Shown here: positions 9,641 to 21,984 of the stretch, piece after piece
Layout: every line of letters begins with the position of its first letter
How positions within the stretch are numbered: position 1 is the stretch's first letter
NCBI RefSeq assembly: GCF_002086485.1
Contig: NZ_MVHF01000007.1
Location: forward strand, 124,001-188,000
Length of the DNA stretch: 64,000 bases
Origin: Mycobacterium aquaticum
GTDB taxonomy: Bacteria; Actinomycetota; Actinomycetes; Mycobacteriales; Mycobacteriaceae
Reading direction: 5' to 3'
The notes under the pieces: generated by a model
Database searches by the model: none
What the model saw: the letters and a program-made list of their open reading frames with translations, nothing else
Told to the model about the DNA's origin: nothing
Translations under genes and position numbers: made by a program

Positions 9641-9683
9641 ATGTGCACCTCCCGTGACGGTGGGCGTCACGGGAGGTGCACAT
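9641..9683. terminator. Perfect 19-bp stem-loop terminator after phoH2
   Basis: Arms 9641-9659 and 9665-9683 are perfectly complementary over 19 bp with a 5-base loop (GTGGG). It starts seven bases after the phoH2 stop and precedes the leaderless promoter of the next gene. No U-tract. Confidence 0.85.
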
Positions 9684-9695
9684 ATCGCCAGCCGG

Positions 9696-9701
9696 TAGGC
9701 T
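9696..9701 (+). promoter_or_regulatory. Leaderless -10 box of the polysaccharide deacetylase gene
   Basis: TAGGCT is six bases before the GTG at 9708, fitting the TANNNT leaderless pattern. Confidence 0.45.
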
Positions 9702-9707
9702 GCCGGG

Positions 9708-10583
9708 GTGGTGAGACTCCCCAACAGCCAGGCGTGGCGGTGGACCGTGATCGGCATTTTCGTCGCGGTCGTGGTCCTCGTGGCTGGTGCGGTCACCGGG
9801 CACGTCCGGCGCGCGTCGGCCGATGACGTCAACTGCGCAGTGGAGAAGTGTGTCGCCCTGACCTTCGACGACGGCCCCAGCCCGTATACCGACCGGCTGC
9901 TGAAGATCCTGCAGGCCAACGACGCCAAGGCGACGTTCTTCGAGATCGGCAACAAGGTCGCCGCCAACCCCGAGGGGGCCAAGCGGGTGGTCGAGGCAGG
10001 CATGGAGCTGGGCCAGCACACCTGGGAACACCCGAACATGACCACCATTCCGCCCGAGGACATCCCGTCGCAGCTGTCCAAGGCCAGCGACGCCATCGAG
10101 CAGGCAACCGGCCAGCGGCCGAAACTGCTTCGCACCGCGGGTGGCCTGATCAACGACCAGGTGCTGGCGGAGGCCAAGAAGCAGGGCCTGGCCGACATCA
10201 ACTGGGATGTCATCCCGTTCGACTGGGCCAACGACTCGAACACCGCGGCCACCCGGTACATGCTGATGACCCAGATCAAACCCGGCTCGGTGGTGCTCTT
10301 CCACGACACGTATTCGTCCACCGTGGATCTGGTGCAGCAGTTCATCCCGGTGCTCAAGGCCAACGACTACCACCTGGTGACGGTCAGCCACCTGCTGGGC
10401 CCGCGAGAGCCGGGCACCAGCTACGGCAGCCGCGAGAACGGCCCGCCCGTCAACGGCCTGCAGGACATCCCGCCCGCCAGTATCCCGACGTTGCCGCCGA
10501 CACCGTCGCCGCCTCCCATGCCGAACTTCCCGATCAAAGACATCCCGGGCGCCAACTCCGGTGGAGTGAACAACGGGGCGTGA
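9708..10583 (+). CDS. Membrane-anchored polysaccharide deacetylase (NodB family)
   Basis: Homologue of Rv1096. Residues 12-30 form a single N-terminal membrane segment or uncleaved signal, so the enzyme faces the cell wall. The NodB domain has motif 1 TFDDGPS with D54 and D55, and motif 2 GQHTWEHPNM with metal ligands H104 and H108; motif 3-like LLRTAGG follows. Such enzymes remove N-acetyl groups from amino sugars, and the M. tuberculosis relative is described as a peptidoglycan deacetylase. The last 45 residues are Pro-rich and probably span the wall. GTG start supported by the -10 hexamer at 9696. Confidence 0.9.
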   Translation: MVRLPNSQAWRWTVIGIFVAVVVLVAGAVTGHVRRASADDVNCAVEKCVALTFDDGPSPYTDRLLKILQANDAKATFFEIGNKVAANPEGAKRVVEAGMELGQHTWEHPNMTTIPPEDIPSQLSKASDAIEQATGQRPKLLRTAGGLINDQVLAEAKKQGLADINWDVIPFDWANDSNTAATRYMLMTQIKPGSVVLFHDTYSSTVDLVQQFIPVLKANDYHLVTVSHLLGPREPGTSYGSRENGPPVNGLQDIPPASIPTLPPTPSPPPMPNFPIKDIPGANSGGVNNGA

Positions 10584-10599
10584 CGCGCGTCGCGCCCGG

Positions 10600-10619
10600 T
10601 TGAGGACCAAAGACCCTAA
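10600..10619 (-). promoter_or_regulatory. DevR/DosR box upstream of the nitroreductase gene
   Basis: On the minus strand the 20-mer reads TTAGGGTCTTTGGTCCTCAA, close to the DevR consensus TTSGGGACTWWAGTCCCSAA. Its centre is 42.5 bases before the ATG at 10652, the usual activating distance if transcription starts at that ATG. Confidence 0.75.
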
Positions 10620-10651
10620 CCGGATCAGCCATTCGGGACGACGCTGGTGTC

Positions 10652-11632
10652 ATGCCCGACACCATGTTCGACAGCGCCACCATCACCACAGCCGTCCAGC
10701 TGGCCTCGCGCGCACCGTCATTGCACAACACCCAGCCGTGGCGCTGGGTGTACACCGGTGAGGCTCTGCAGCTGCATCTCGATCCCGAACGGGTGGTGCG
10801 TTCCACGGACCGGTCGGCGCGTGAAGCGGTCATCAGCTGCGGCGTGATGCTCGACCACGTCGTGGTCGCGATGGCCGCCGCGGGCTGGGCCACCGGCGTC
10901 GAGCGGTTCCCTGACCCCAACCATCCCGATCACCTGGCCACGCTGCAGTTCAGTCCGCTCGGCTTCGTGACCGACGCACACCGTCGGCGCGCCGACGCGA
11001 TCCTGGCGCGTCGCACGGACCGGTTGCCGATGGCCGCGCCTGCCGATTGGGAGTCTTTCGAACCGTTGCTGCGGGCCTGGCTGGCCGACGGTCCGGTGCA
11101 CTTAGACGTGCTGACCGACGAGATGCGTCCGCAGGTGGCCGAGGCCGCCATGCTCAGTGAGTCGTTGCGCCTCTACGACTCCGGATACCACGCCGACCTT
11201 GCCTGGTGGACAACGCCTTTCGCGACAACCGACGGCATTCCCCAGAGCGCGCTGGTGTCCGCCGCGGAGAGTGACCGCGTCGCGGTGTCCCGGGCGTTTC
11301 CGGTGACCGCTCACGCCGACCGCCGACTGGCCATCGGGGACGACGCCGCGCGCATCGTCGTACTGTCCACCGACGGCTACAGCCGCGCTGACGCGCTGGA
11401 TGCCGGTGAGGCGTTGTCGAAGGTGTTGCTGGAGGCCACGATGGCAGGCCTGGCGACCTGCCCGGTGTCACAGGTGACCGAATTGCACGCCAGCCGGGAC
11501 ATCGTCGCAAACCTGATCGGGCGGGACGCGTGCCCGCAGGTGCTGGTGCGGATCGGGCTGGCACCCGCGCTCGACGACGTGCCGCCGCCCACCCCGCGCC
11601 GGCCCGTCAGCGACTTCCTCACCATCGCTTAG
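10652..11632 (+). CDS. Acg-family nitroreductase-like protein (DosR regulon type)
   Basis: A 326-residue protein with two halves of a nitroreductase fold, beginning with [15 protein letters not shown], the usual start of the Acg family (Rv2032, Rv3131, Rv3127). Members bind FMN but the M. tuberculosis Acg lacks classical nitroreductase activity and is thought to store or sequester flavin during dormancy. The DevR box centred at -42.5 places it in the hypoxia regulon, and devR itself begins 50 bases downstream. A start at 10664 (ATG) is possible, but 10652 fits the promoter geometry. Confidence 0.9.
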   Translation: MPDTMFDSATITTAVQLASRAPSLHNTQPWRWVYTGEALQLHLDPERVVRSTDRSAREAVISCGVMLDHVVVAMAAAGWATGVERFPDPNHPDHLATLQFSPLGFVTDAHRRRADAILARRTDRLPMAAPADWESFEPLLRAWLADGPVHLDVLTDEMRPQVAEAAMLSESLRLYDSGYHADLAWWTTPFATTDGIPQSALVSAAESDRVAVSRAFPVTAHADRRLAIGDDAARIVVLSTDGYSRADALDAGEALSKVLLEATMAGLATCPVSQVTELHASRDIVANLIGRDACPQVLVRIGLAPALDDVPPPTPRRPVSDFLTIA

Positions 11633-11682
11633 GAATTGGCGATGAGTTTGCGATCGGGCCCGGCGGCGGCGAGACTCAGGAG

Positions 11683-12315
11683 ATGATCAGAGTCTTCCTG
11701 GTCGACGACCATGAGGTGGTGCGCCGCGGCCTGATCGATCTGCTCAGCGCAGACCCGGAGCTCGAAGTGATCGGTGAGGCCGATTCGGTGGCCCAGGCGC
11801 TGGCCCGAGTGCCCGCGAGCGCACCCGATGTCGCGGTGCTCGACGTGCGCCTACCCGACGGCAATGGCATCGAGCTGTGCCGGGAACTGTTGTCGCGCAT
11901 GCCCGATCTGCGGTGTCTGATACTGACGTCGTTCACCTCCGACGAGGCGATGCTCGACGCGATCCTGGCCGGCGCCAGCGGCTATGTGGTCAAGGACATC
12001 AAAGGTATGGAGCTCGCGCAGGCCATCAAGGATGTCGGGGCCGGCCGGTCATTGCTGGACAACCGCGCCGCCGCGGCGCTGATGGCCAAACTGCGCCACG
12101 ACGCCGAGCATGCAGATCCGTTGTCGGGGTTGACGCAACAGGAACGCGTGCTGCTCGATCTATTGGGCGAGGGCCTGACCAACAAGCAGATCGCGGCCAG
12201 GATGTTCCTCGCCGAAAAGACCGTGAAGAACTACGTGTCGCGGCTGCTGGCCAAGCTCGGCATGGAGCGTCGGACTCAGGCCGCGGTCTTCGTCTCCAAA
12301 CTCGACCGTTCCGGC

Positions 12316-12318
<3 letters not shown>
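11683..12318 (+). CDS. devR: Hypoxia response regulator DevR/DosR
   Basis: A 211-residue NarL/FixJ-type regulator. The receiver domain (1-120) has phospho-acceptor D54 in [11 protein letters not shown]; a linker leads to a LuxR-type helix-turn-helix (about 145-205) with [20 protein letters not shown] and [20 protein letters not shown]. The sequence is nearly colinear with M. tuberculosis DevR, including [15 protein letters not shown], so this is DevR proper rather than a generic relative. ATG at 11683 follows CAGGAG at 11678. It sits between the Acg-type gene and devS. Confidence 0.96.
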
Positions 12319-14004
<1,686 letters not shown>

Positions 14005-14022
14005 ACCGTCCCGTCCGGCCGG

Positions 14023-14367
14023 TCAGGCGTCTCGCGGCGCGAGGGCGCTCACCAGTGGCGTGTCGACGCCCAGCCGGCCGAGTGCGGCGGCACCGCCGGG
14101 GGTACCGAGCGGTGCATCCCGGCCCGGCAACGTCTCGCTGAAGAATGCGGCATTGTCGGCCAGATGTTGTAGCTGGTCGTCGGGAAGATCGGTTTCGTAG
14201 TAGATGGCCCCTGCGTCGCACTCCAGCCGGCACGCACCGCAATCCACGCACTCATCGGGATTGATGTAGAGGGATCGTGCGCCCTCGTAGATGCAGTCCA
14301 CCGGGCATTGCAGGACACACGCCTTGTGCATGACGTCGACGCATGCGGTTCCGATCACGTACGGCAT
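14023..14367 (-). CDS. fdxA: 7Fe ferredoxin FdxA
   Basis: A 114-residue ferredoxin of the same length as Rv2007c, a DosR regulon member. Cluster ligands are C9, C17, C21 with P22 and C50 for one cluster and C40, C43, C46 (CVDCGAC) with C25/C21 for the other, the pattern of 3Fe-4S plus 4Fe-4S ferredoxins. The long acidic C-terminal extension is typical of actinobacterial FdxA. ATG at 14367 is supported by TACGGT six bases upstream on the minus strand (leaderless pattern) and a DevR-box-like site further upstream. It is convergent with devS. Confidence 0.94.
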   Translation of the reverse strand: MPYVIGTACVDVMHKACVLQCPVDCIYEGARSLYINPDECVDCGACRLECDAGAIYYETDLPDDQLQHLADNAAFFSETLPGRDAPLGTPGGAAALGRLGVDTPLVSALAPRDA

Positions 14368-14422
14368 GGGAAAACCGTACGTAGCCGGACGGGTCGAGGG
14401 CGTCGGGCGAAAGTCCTCTTCG

Positions 14423-14442
14423 CCGAGGACCAAAGTCACTTT
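14423..14442 (-). promoter_or_regulatory. DevR/DosR box-like site upstream of fdxA
   Basis: The core on the minus strand, GTGACTTTGGTCCT (14426-14439), matches 11 of 14 positions of GGGACTWWAGTCCC. Its centre is about 65 bases before the fdxA ATG, a distance compatible with an upstream DevR site. Confidence 0.6.
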
Positions 14443-14472
14443 CAGTGCCGAGTTCGGCTGCGGGAATTCCGC

Positions 14473-14530
14473 CGAGCAGACGCAAAGGTCCCCCGACATC
14501 GGCGTGTCGGGGGACCTTTGCGTCTGCTCG
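14473..14530. terminator. Perfect 26-bp stem-loop after fum
   Basis: Arms 14473-14498 and 14505-14530 are fully complementary over 26 bp with a 6-base loop. It begins 12 bases beyond the fum stop (minus strand) and insulates the fdxA promoter from fum transcription. No U-tract. Confidence 0.85.
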
Positions 14531-14541
14531 CGCAGGGAAAG

Positions 14542-15957
<1,416 letters not shown>

Positions 15958-15995
15958 GTGCTCCCTTTTGTGTGCGGTGGAGTTGTTCGGGTGGA

Positions 15996-17024
15996 TTACG
16001 GCAGGGGACGGACTGCGGCCGCGTCACCGATGAAATCGATGGCGGAGTACTCGTTGAGCTTGGAGAGCCGGTGGTAGGCCTCGATCATCCGGACGGTGCC
16101 GGACTTGGACCGCATGACGATCGACTGCGTGGTGCAGCCACCGCTGGCGTAGCGCACGCCCCGCAGCAGGTCGCCGTCGGTCACGCCGGTGGCGCAGAAG
16201 AAGACGTTCTCGCCGGACACCAGCTGATCGGTGACCAGTACCGCGTCGAGGTCATAGCCCCGGTCGAGGGCCTTCTGCCGCTCGGCGTCGTCCTTGGGCG
16301 CCAGCTGGGCCTGGATCGCGCCGCCCATACAACGGATGGCGGCCGCGGCGATGATGCCCTCGGGGGTGCCGCCGATGCCGGCCAGGATGTCGGTACCCGA
16401 GTTGGGTCGGCAGGCCGCGATCGCGCCTGCGACGTCGCCGTCGGTGATCAGCCGGATCCGGGCGCCGGCGTCGCGGACATCGGCCATCAGCTTCTCGTGG
16501 CGGGGCCGGTCGAGGATGCAGACCGTCACGTCTTCGGCCGAGAGCCGCTTGGCCTTGGCGACCTTGCGGATGTTCTCGCCGATCGGGGCGGTGACGTCGA
16601 TGACGTCGGCGGCTTCGGGGCCGACGGCGATCTTGTTCATGTAGAAGACGGCCGACGGGTCGAACATCGCGCCGCGCTCTGCGACCGCGAGCACGGAGAT
16701 GGCGTTGGGCAGGCCCTTGCTCAGAAGGGTGGTGCCGTCGACCGGGTCGACGGCGAAGTCGCAGTTGGGGCCATCGCCGTTGCCGACTTCCTCCCCGTTG
16801 TAGAGCATCGGGGCGTTGTCCTTCTCGCCCTCGCCGATCACCACGACGCCGCGCATGGAGACCGAGTTGACCAGCTCCCGCATGGCGTCGACGGCGGCGC
16901 CGTCACCGCGTTCTTTGTCGCCGCGGCCGACCCACCTGCCTGCGGCCATGGCTCCCGCCTCGGTTACCCGGACGAGTTCGAGGGCAAGGTTGCGATCCGG
17001 GGCTTCGCCGCGAGTGGGACTCAT
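15996..17024 (-). CDS. glpX: Class II fructose-1,6-bisphosphatase
   Basis: Hydrolyses fructose 1,6-bisphosphate in gluconeogenesis, essential for growth on lipids in mycobacteria. A 342-residue GlpX protein with the metal and phosphate motif [25 protein letters not shown] and [15 protein letters not shown] at 17024 ([12 protein letters not shown]) is chosen; the frame continues to a TTG at 17075 that would abut the divergent gene at 17078 and is less likely. It heads a two-gene unit with fum. Confidence 0.95.
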   Translation of the reverse strand: MSPTRGEAPDRNLALELVRVTEAGAMAAGRWVGRGDKERGDGAAVDAMRELVNSVSMRGVVVIGEGEKDNAPMLYNGEEVGNGDGPNCDFAVDPVDGTTLLSKGLPNAISVLAVAERGAMFDPSAVFYMNKIAVGPEAADVIDVTAPIGENIRKVAKAKRLSAEDVTVCILDRPRHEKLMADVRDAGARIRLITDGDVAGAIAACRPNSGTDILAGIGGTPEGIIAAAAIRCMGGAIQAQLAPKDDAERQKALDRGYDLDAVLVTDQLVSGENVFFCATGVTDGDLLRGVRYASGGCTTQSIVMRSKSGTVRMIEAYHRLSKLNEYSAIDFIGDAAAVRPLP

Positions 17025-17077
17025 GGGCTGATTCTCCCAGAACCGGCCTGCGCGCTGCGAGCTGGGATACTGCAACC

Positions 17078-17701
17078 ATGACCACCCAGCCCACCCCGGT
17101 TCCCAGGCCGGAAAAGTCCCGGTTGCTGCAGGACGGCCGGGACATGTTCTGGTCGATGGCGCCGCTGGTACTGGCGTGTATCGTGCTCGCCGGCATGCTC
17201 GGCATGTGCTCGCTGGCGACCGACGGACCGGGCCGCGGTCCCGCGCCGGTGTACGACGCCGCGGCCGGGTTGCGTGCCGACGCCGACGCGCTCAAGATCC
17301 CGCTGCGGCTTCCCCAGCTGCCTGCCGGCTGGCAGGCCAATTCCGGTAGCCGCGGCAGCATCGACAGCGGCGCGACGTTGCCCGACGGGCAGCGTGGGCG
17401 GGCGGTGTGGTCCCGGGTCGGCTATCTCACACCCACCGGGGCGTACCTGAGCCTGACCCAGAGCAACGCCGACGAGACCGCGTTGGTGTCCTCGATCAAG
17501 GCGGGCGGATATCCGTCAGGCACCCAGAACGTCGACGGCGTCACCTGGGTGGTGTACGAGAGCGAAAGCCCCGAGTCGGTGTGGACGACGCGCCTGGCCG
17601 GTCCGGTGCAGATCGCGATCACGGGAGCTGGTGGTACGGATGAGTACCGTACGCTGGCAGCGGCGACGCAGAAGCAGTCGCCACTTCCCGTCAAGCGATA
17701 A
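17078..17701 (+). CDS. DUF4245 membrane-anchored protein
   Basis: A 207-residue homologue of Rv1100. Residues 27-47 form one membrane segment; the rest is an extracytoplasmic DUF4245 domain with a mixed beta-rich pattern and the motif [11 protein letters not shown] common in these proteins. It is divergent from glpX with 53 bases between the starts, and the next gene follows 16 bases downstream. Function is not known. Confidence 0.85.
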   Translation: MTTQPTPVPRPEKSRLLQDGRDMFWSMAPLVLACIVLAGMLGMCSLATDGPGRGPAPVYDAAAGLRADADALKIPLRLPQLPAGWQANSGSRGSIDSGATLPDGQRGRAVWSRVGYLTPTGAYLSLTQSNADETALVSSIKAGGYPSGTQNVDGVTWVVYESESPESVWTTRLAGPVQIAITGAGGTDEYRTLAAATQKQSPLPVKR

Positions 17702-17717
17702 CGGATGGAGCTGGTGA

Positions 17718-18521
17718 ATGACCGCACCAGAAGCTGATCTCACCGGTTGGACCGTCGCACCGTTCTCGGCGGCCGACCAGACCTACGACGTGTACCGCAA
17801 AGGGGAGGGGCCGGGAGTCGTCCTGATCCCGGAAATCCCCGGCCTGCATCCCGGCGTGCTGGCGCTGGGTAATCACCTGGTGGACAACGGGTTCACCGTC
17901 GCCGCCCCGTCACTGTTCGGCACCCCGGGGGCACCCGCGGTACGTCCGGGCGCGGTCCCGGTGATGATGAAGGCTTGTGTGACAAAGGAATTCGCGGCGT
18001 TTGCGACCAATGCCGACCGGCCCGTCGCGCATTACCTGCGGGCACTGGCCCGCGATCTCAACGCAAGCACACCCGGTAAGGGCGTCGGCGTGATCGGGCA
18101 GTGCTTCACCGGTGGGTTCGCGCTGGCCGCCGCCGTCGACGACAGTGTGCTGGCCCCGGTGCTGAGCCAGCCGTCGGCGCCGATCGCGCTCACCGCGAAG
18201 ATGCGCCGGGACCCCGGGCTCTCCGAGCAGGAGCTCAAGATCATCGAGCAACGTGCCGCCAACGACGGTCTGTGCGCTCTGGGCCTGCGCTTCAGTGAGG
18301 ACCGCCTGGCGCCCGGGGCGCGGTTCGGGACGCTCAAGTCGCGGCTCGGCGATGCGTTCGAGGTCATCGAGATCGATTCGAAAAAGGGCAATTCGCACGG
18401 GATTTCGCCGATGGCCCACTCGGTGCTCACCGACCAGGTCCGCGAGGTCGACGGGCATCCCGCCTACGAGGCGCGCAAGCGTGTGGTCGAGTTCCTCAAG
18501 ACTCGTCTGACGGCGGCGTAG
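17718..18521 (+). CDS. Dienelactone hydrolase family protein
   Basis: A 267-residue alpha/beta hydrolase. The nucleophile elbow IGQCFTGGFAL puts a cysteine (C129) at the active site, as in dienelactone hydrolases; the histidine is probably H223 in SHGISPMAHS. The N-terminal GVVLIPEIPGLHP is the oxyanion-loop region. ATG at 17718 follows GGATGGAG. It overlaps the convergent AI-2E family gene by 26 bases at the 3' end. The natural substrate is unknown. Confidence 0.85.
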   Translation: MTAPEADLTGWTVAPFSAADQTYDVYRKGEGPGVVLIPEIPGLHPGVLALGNHLVDNGFTVAAPSLFGTPGAPAVRPGAVPVMMKACVTKEFAAFATNADRPVAHYLRALARDLNASTPGKGVGVIGQCFTGGFALAAAVDDSVLAPVLSQPSAPIALTAKMRRDPGLSEQELKIIEQRAANDGLCALGLRFSEDRLAPGARFGTLKSRLGDAFEVIEIDSKKGNSHGISPMAHSVLTDQVREVDGHPAYEARKRVVEFLKTRLTAA

Positions 18522-19692
18522 CGGGTCCGGCGGCCGGGGCGGTCTCCTCCCGCGGAGCGGCGGTCTTGGTGGTGCCGGTGCGGAACCGGGACCACAGCCG
18601 TTTGCGGGGCGCCTCGGCCTCGTGCACCTCCAACTCGACGCCCTTGTAGACCGCCAGGTAGACGCTCACGGTGGTGACGATGATGATCATCAGTACCGGG
18701 CCGATCACCAGGCCGAAGAAACCGAACATCGAGATGCCCGCGAAGACCGCGAGCAGCATCAGCGCGGGGTCAAGCCGCGCGGTCTTCGGTACCAGGAACG
18801 GGCGCAGCACGTTGTCGATGTTGGTGACGACCAGCAGATGCCACGCCACCACGAAGATGCCACCCGCGACGTTGCCGAAGAACACCATCCCGATGCCGAA
18901 CGGGATGGTGACGATGCCGCCGCCGAGCGGGATCACCGACAGTGCGGTCAGCAGGATCGCGAAGATGAAGAACCCTTCGTGGAAGCCGCCGATGTAGATC
19001 GAGATCGCGCCTGCCACGCCCTGGCACAGCGCGATGACGAACTGACCTTTGACCGTGCCCTTGACCATGGCGCCGGTCTTGGCCAGGTACAGGTCGGTGA
19101 TCTCCTCGCCGAGCGGGTTGAGCCGACGGATCAACGTGAGCACGCTGTCCTGGTTGACCAGCAGCGATATGAACACGTACAGGAAGATGATCGACGATGT
19201 GATGGCGCCGACCATCCCGCCGACCGCGCCCTGCAGGACACTGAGCAGCCATTCGCCGATCCGCTGCGACAGCGTGACGATGGTGCCGCGCAACGATTCC
19301 GCGGTGACGTGGATGTGCAGGAACGGCACCCGCTCCAGCAGGGAGTTGACCAGATCGAGGGTCCGGGTGCCCAGCGTGCTCAGATCGGTCCCGGCCACCC
19401 AATTGCTCACCGCGTTGACCATCTGGGTGACCTGCACGATGCCGAGGAAGACCAGCAGCGACACCGGCACGATCAACAGCAACAGCGCCCACAGCAGCGT
19501 CAGGGTGGCTGACAGCCCGGTGCCGAACCGGCGCAGCAATCGGTGATACAGCGGGGAGAACAGGTAGGCGCCGACGGCGGCCATCACGATCAGGATGAAG
19601 AAACTGCGAAGGAAGTAGGCGCCGAGCAACAGTGCGATGACGGTGGTGACCGCCAATGCGCGTCTCTGGGTGAGCGTGAATTGGTTGTCCAT
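18496..19692 (-). CDS. AI-2E family transporter (Rv1101c homologue)
   Basis: A 398-residue polytopic membrane protein of the AI-2E/YhhQ-like permease family with about eight hydrophobic segments. Typical features are the N-terminal double helix, a long extracytoplasmic helical region (about 75-145) with the ER-rich stretch, and the conserved LFGFLGLVIGPVLMIIIVT-like end (here GFFGLVIGPVL). The last 45 residues are a basic, Ala/Pro-rich cytoplasmic tail. Despite the family name, members differ widely in substrate; some export signalling molecules or ions. Confidence 0.85.
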   Translation of the reverse strand: MDNQFTLTQRRALAVTTVIALLLGAYFLRSFFILIVMAAVGAYLFSPLYHRLLRRFGTGLSATLTLLWALLLLIVPVSLLVFLGIVQVTQMVNAVSNWVAGTDLSTLGTRTLDLVNSLLERVPFLHIHVTAESLRGTIVTLSQRIGEWLLSVLQGAVGGMVGAITSSIIFLYVFISLLVNQDSVLTLIRRLNPLGEEITDLYLAKTGAMVKGTVKGQFVIALCQGVAGAISIYIGGFHEGFFIFAILLTALSVIPLGGGIVTIPFGIGMVFFGNVAGGIFVVAWHLLVVTNIDNVLRPFLVPKTARLDPALMLLAVFAGISMFGFFGLVIGPVLMIIIVTTVSVYLAVYKGVELEVHEAEAPRKRLWSRFRTGTTKTAAPREETAPAAGPATPPSDES

Positions 19693-19749
19693 GCCGCCTT
19701 TCCCGCCGTTGCGCTGACCTTATCGCCCGGCGGGCTCGTCGTTCGCCGG

Positions 19750-20514
19750 CTACGCCCCGGCGAGTTTCATGACGTGACCCAGCACGTCGGGGTAGCGCTT
19801 GAGATGCGCACCGCCGTTGAGGTCGATGACCTCACCGGTCAGCCACGACGCCTGCGGTGAACAGACGAACACCACGGCCGCGGCGATGTCCTGCGGAGTG
19901 CCTGCCCGGCCCAACGCGGTGTTCTCGACGTAGTCCTCGACCACGCCAGGAATCATCGCCGCGGGCTCGGTCAGCGGCGTGTGCACGAATCCCGGCGCGA
20001 TTGCATTGACCCGGATGCCGCGCGGACCCAGTTCGAGGGCCGCGACCTGGGTCAGCATCGACAACCCCGCCTTGGCCGCGCAGTAGGCGCTCATCCCGGC
20101 TGCGGGCTGGCGCCCGTTCAGTGACGAGATCGACACCAGCACACCGCCTTCCGGCAAGCGCGCACCGGCGTGTTTGGCGACGATGAATGCGCCGGTGAGG
20201 CAGACGTCGACGACCGAGCGGAACTGGTCGACGGGCATGTCGGTGATCAACCCGACATTGCTGAACCCCGCGCAGTTGATCACGACGTCGATCGGGCCGA
20301 CTTCGGTGAACAGCTGCTGCACCGTTTCCTCGTCGGTGACCTCGACGTACGCACTGGTGTGTGGCCCGCCGAGGTCGGCGGCCCGGGCGGCCGCACCCTC
20401 GGCATTGCGATCGGCCAGCACCACGCGACAGCCGTCGTCGGCCAGCGCCTGCGCACTGGCCCAGCCGATCCCGGACGCGGCGCCGATGACCAATGCGACC
20501 CGTCGGCCCGTCAT
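19750..20514 (-). CDS. Short-chain dehydrogenase/reductase
   Basis: A 254-residue classical SDR. GAASGIG is the nucleotide-binding glycine motif, CAGFSN stands at the NNAG position, serine in SISSLNG and YCAAKAG give the catalytic Ser-Tyr-Lys. The end LTGEVIDLNGGAHL is typical. The ATG at 20514 overlaps the stop of the upstream epimerase gene by four bases (ATGA), so translation is coupled and the frame upstream of it is not used. With a KstR-like box before the operon, a sterol or steroid-related alcohol substrate is a reasonable guess. Confidence 0.9.
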   Translation of the reverse strand: MTGRRVALVIGAASGIGWASAQALADDGCRVVLADRNAEGAAARAADLGGPHTSAYVEVTDEETVQQLFTEVGPIDVVINCAGFSNVGLITDMPVDQFRSVVDVCLTGAFIVAKHAGARLPEGGVLVSISSLNGRQPAAGMSAYCAAKAGLSMLTQVAALELGPRGIRVNAIAPGFVHTPLTEPAAMIPGVVEDYVENTALGRAGTPQDIAAAVVFVCSPQASWLTGEVIDLNGGAHLKRYPDVLGHVMKLAGA

Positions 20515-21587
20515 GCGTCGGCCATGTCCGGAGTCGGGTCGCCCCACTTCTTGGCTATCGCGTTCCACACGTCGGCGTACTGGCCGGGATAGTCCTTGTA
20601 TGCGGACTTCGATCGCAGGAACCCGCGGATCAGCGGTGCGGCCAGGCCGATCGGGAAGCGTTTCCATCCGGCGTTGGCGCTGGTATCGGCCAGCAGTTGG
20701 CTCCACGAGTGATGCTGAAAGCCGAGCACGTCCTGTGCGCGGGTGGTGTCCATCCAGTCGGTGGCGAACCACGCCGTGTCGCTGTCCGGATCGCCGGGCC
20801 GGCCGATCGGCAGACCGCCCCTGATCCCCATGGCGGCGGCCGCCTGGGAGCCGACTGCCGACTGGATATGCCGATGCGTCTGCGGGTCGCCGCCGATCAG
20901 CAGCACTTCATGGTTGGCGTCCGCGGTCGTGGTGGCCGTCGCGAAAGCCTCGGCGACGTCGCGCACGTCGACGGTCTGCAGACGTCCGTCGGCGGGCAGC
21001 ACGCTCTCGAACGAGATGAGGTCGACATCGATGTCGAGACTGAACTCGCAGCTCATCACCCCGCCCAGGCGCAGGATCAGCCAGTCCAGTGTGGACGCCC
21101 GCACCAGGGCTTCGGCCTCGACCTTGTGGGCGCCGTAGATGTCGGACGGATTGGTCGGGGTGTCCGCGGTCAGTAGATCGGTGATCCGATGCGGATTGCG
21201 GGCACCGTAGACCGCGACGCTGGAGGCCTGCACGAACCGTGGCGGTTGGGCCTGCGCCTGGGCCGCGCGCAACAGTGCGGCGGTGGCCTCGACGTTGACC
21301 TTGCGGGCCAGGCTGCGGCGCATGTAGCAGAACGGCGGGATGATCGCCGCAAGGTGAACGATGGCGGCGGGGGAGACCCCGGCGACGAGCGCGTCGACGG
21401 CCGCCGTGTCGGTGAGATCGGCCCACCGCACCCGCACGCCGGAAGGTAGCTGGGTGGCCGCTTTCCGGTTGGGCGCCACGTCGAGATCGGTCGCCACGAC
21501 GTCGCGTCCCGAGGCGGCCAGTGTCTGTACGACTTTCGTCCCGACCAGTCCGAACGCTCCGGTCACCAGAACGGTGTCTCCCGACAT
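20511..21587 (-). CDS. NAD-dependent epimerase/dehydratase family protein
   Basis: A 358-residue extended SDR. TGAFGLVGTK near the N-terminus binds NAD(P), and YGAHKVEAE carries the catalytic Tyr and Lys. ATG at 21587 is preferred because GAGGAGG lies just upstream (about 21591-21597); an earlier ATG at 21614 would lie within the KstR-like box. First gene of a two-gene operon with the overlapping SDR. The substrate is not evident; 3beta-hydroxysteroid dehydrogenase-like members of this family exist. Confidence 0.88.
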   Translation of the reverse strand: MSGDTVLVTGAFGLVGTKVVQTLAASGRDVVATDLDVAPNRKAATQLPSGVRVRWADLTDTAAVDALVAGVSPAAIVHLAAIIPPFCYMRRSLARKVNVEATAALLRAAQAQAQPPRFVQASSVAVYGARNPHRITDLLTADTPTNPSDIYGAHKVEAEALVRASTLDWLILRLGGVMSCEFSLDIDVDLISFESVLPADGRLQTVDVRDVAEAFATATTTADANHEVLLIGGDPQTHRHIQSAVGSQAAAAMGIRGGLPIGRPGDPDSDTAWFATDWMDTTRAQDVLGFQHHSWSQLLADTSANAGWKRFPIGLAAPLIRGFLRSKSAYKDYPGQYADVWNAIAKKWGDPTPDMADA

Positions 21588-21984
21588 GGGCCTCCTCGCT
21601 AGAACGTGTTGCAACAGTAGCGAACCGTGCTGTGGCGCGCGTCACTGTCACGGAGGTGATTTCTGAAGGCTGTCGAACCATCCTTCGCTTGCCGGCGGTC
21701 AGCAACGTGCATACGGGGACTGCGCTGGGCAGAGGATCGGTACGGCGAATGCAGGCGGCGTTGCCATGGATGCATGAGATCTAGATCACCATCAGAGTCG
21801 GAATGTGATGACCCGCGCCCTGTCATCGTTTCTGTGACGATTTGCCCGACGGCCATTCATATTCCGATTTGTCAGTTTGCCTGATGGGTCTGCATTGTGG
21901 CTGTGGAGAAGAAAAGAAAACGAGCAGATCGCAGGTGATTGTGATGTACTCGGTTGCACTCGTCGACAATTGGGGAGGTGCGGA
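21588..21984. other. Intergenic region of 397 bases
   Basis: It contains the KstR-like box at 21600-21613 and a short ATCGT/ACGAT dyad near 21826-21842. I see no convincing coding frame, tRNA or other RNA. Base composition is more AT-rich than the flanking genes, especially 21840-21970, which probably carries the promoter of the next gene. Confidence 0.5.
21600..21613. promoter_or_regulatory. KstR-like operator upstream of the epimerase-SDR operon
   Basis: TAGAACGTGTTGCA fits the core TnnAACnnGTTnnA recognised by the cholesterol-catabolism repressor KstR. It is 13 bases upstream of the ATG at 21587 and overlaps the 10-bp palindrome TGTTGCAACA. Confidence 0.6.

Noticed and set aside
10632..10639. 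TTCGGGAC as a second DevR half-site before the Acg-type gene
   Set aside because: Only the left half matches, and it would lie within 20 bases of the start codon, at or downstream of the expected -10.
21588..21984. Possible tRNA or small RNA gene in the largest intergenic gap
   Set aside because: No cloverleaf, no TTCGA-type loop and no strong terminator hairpin were found.
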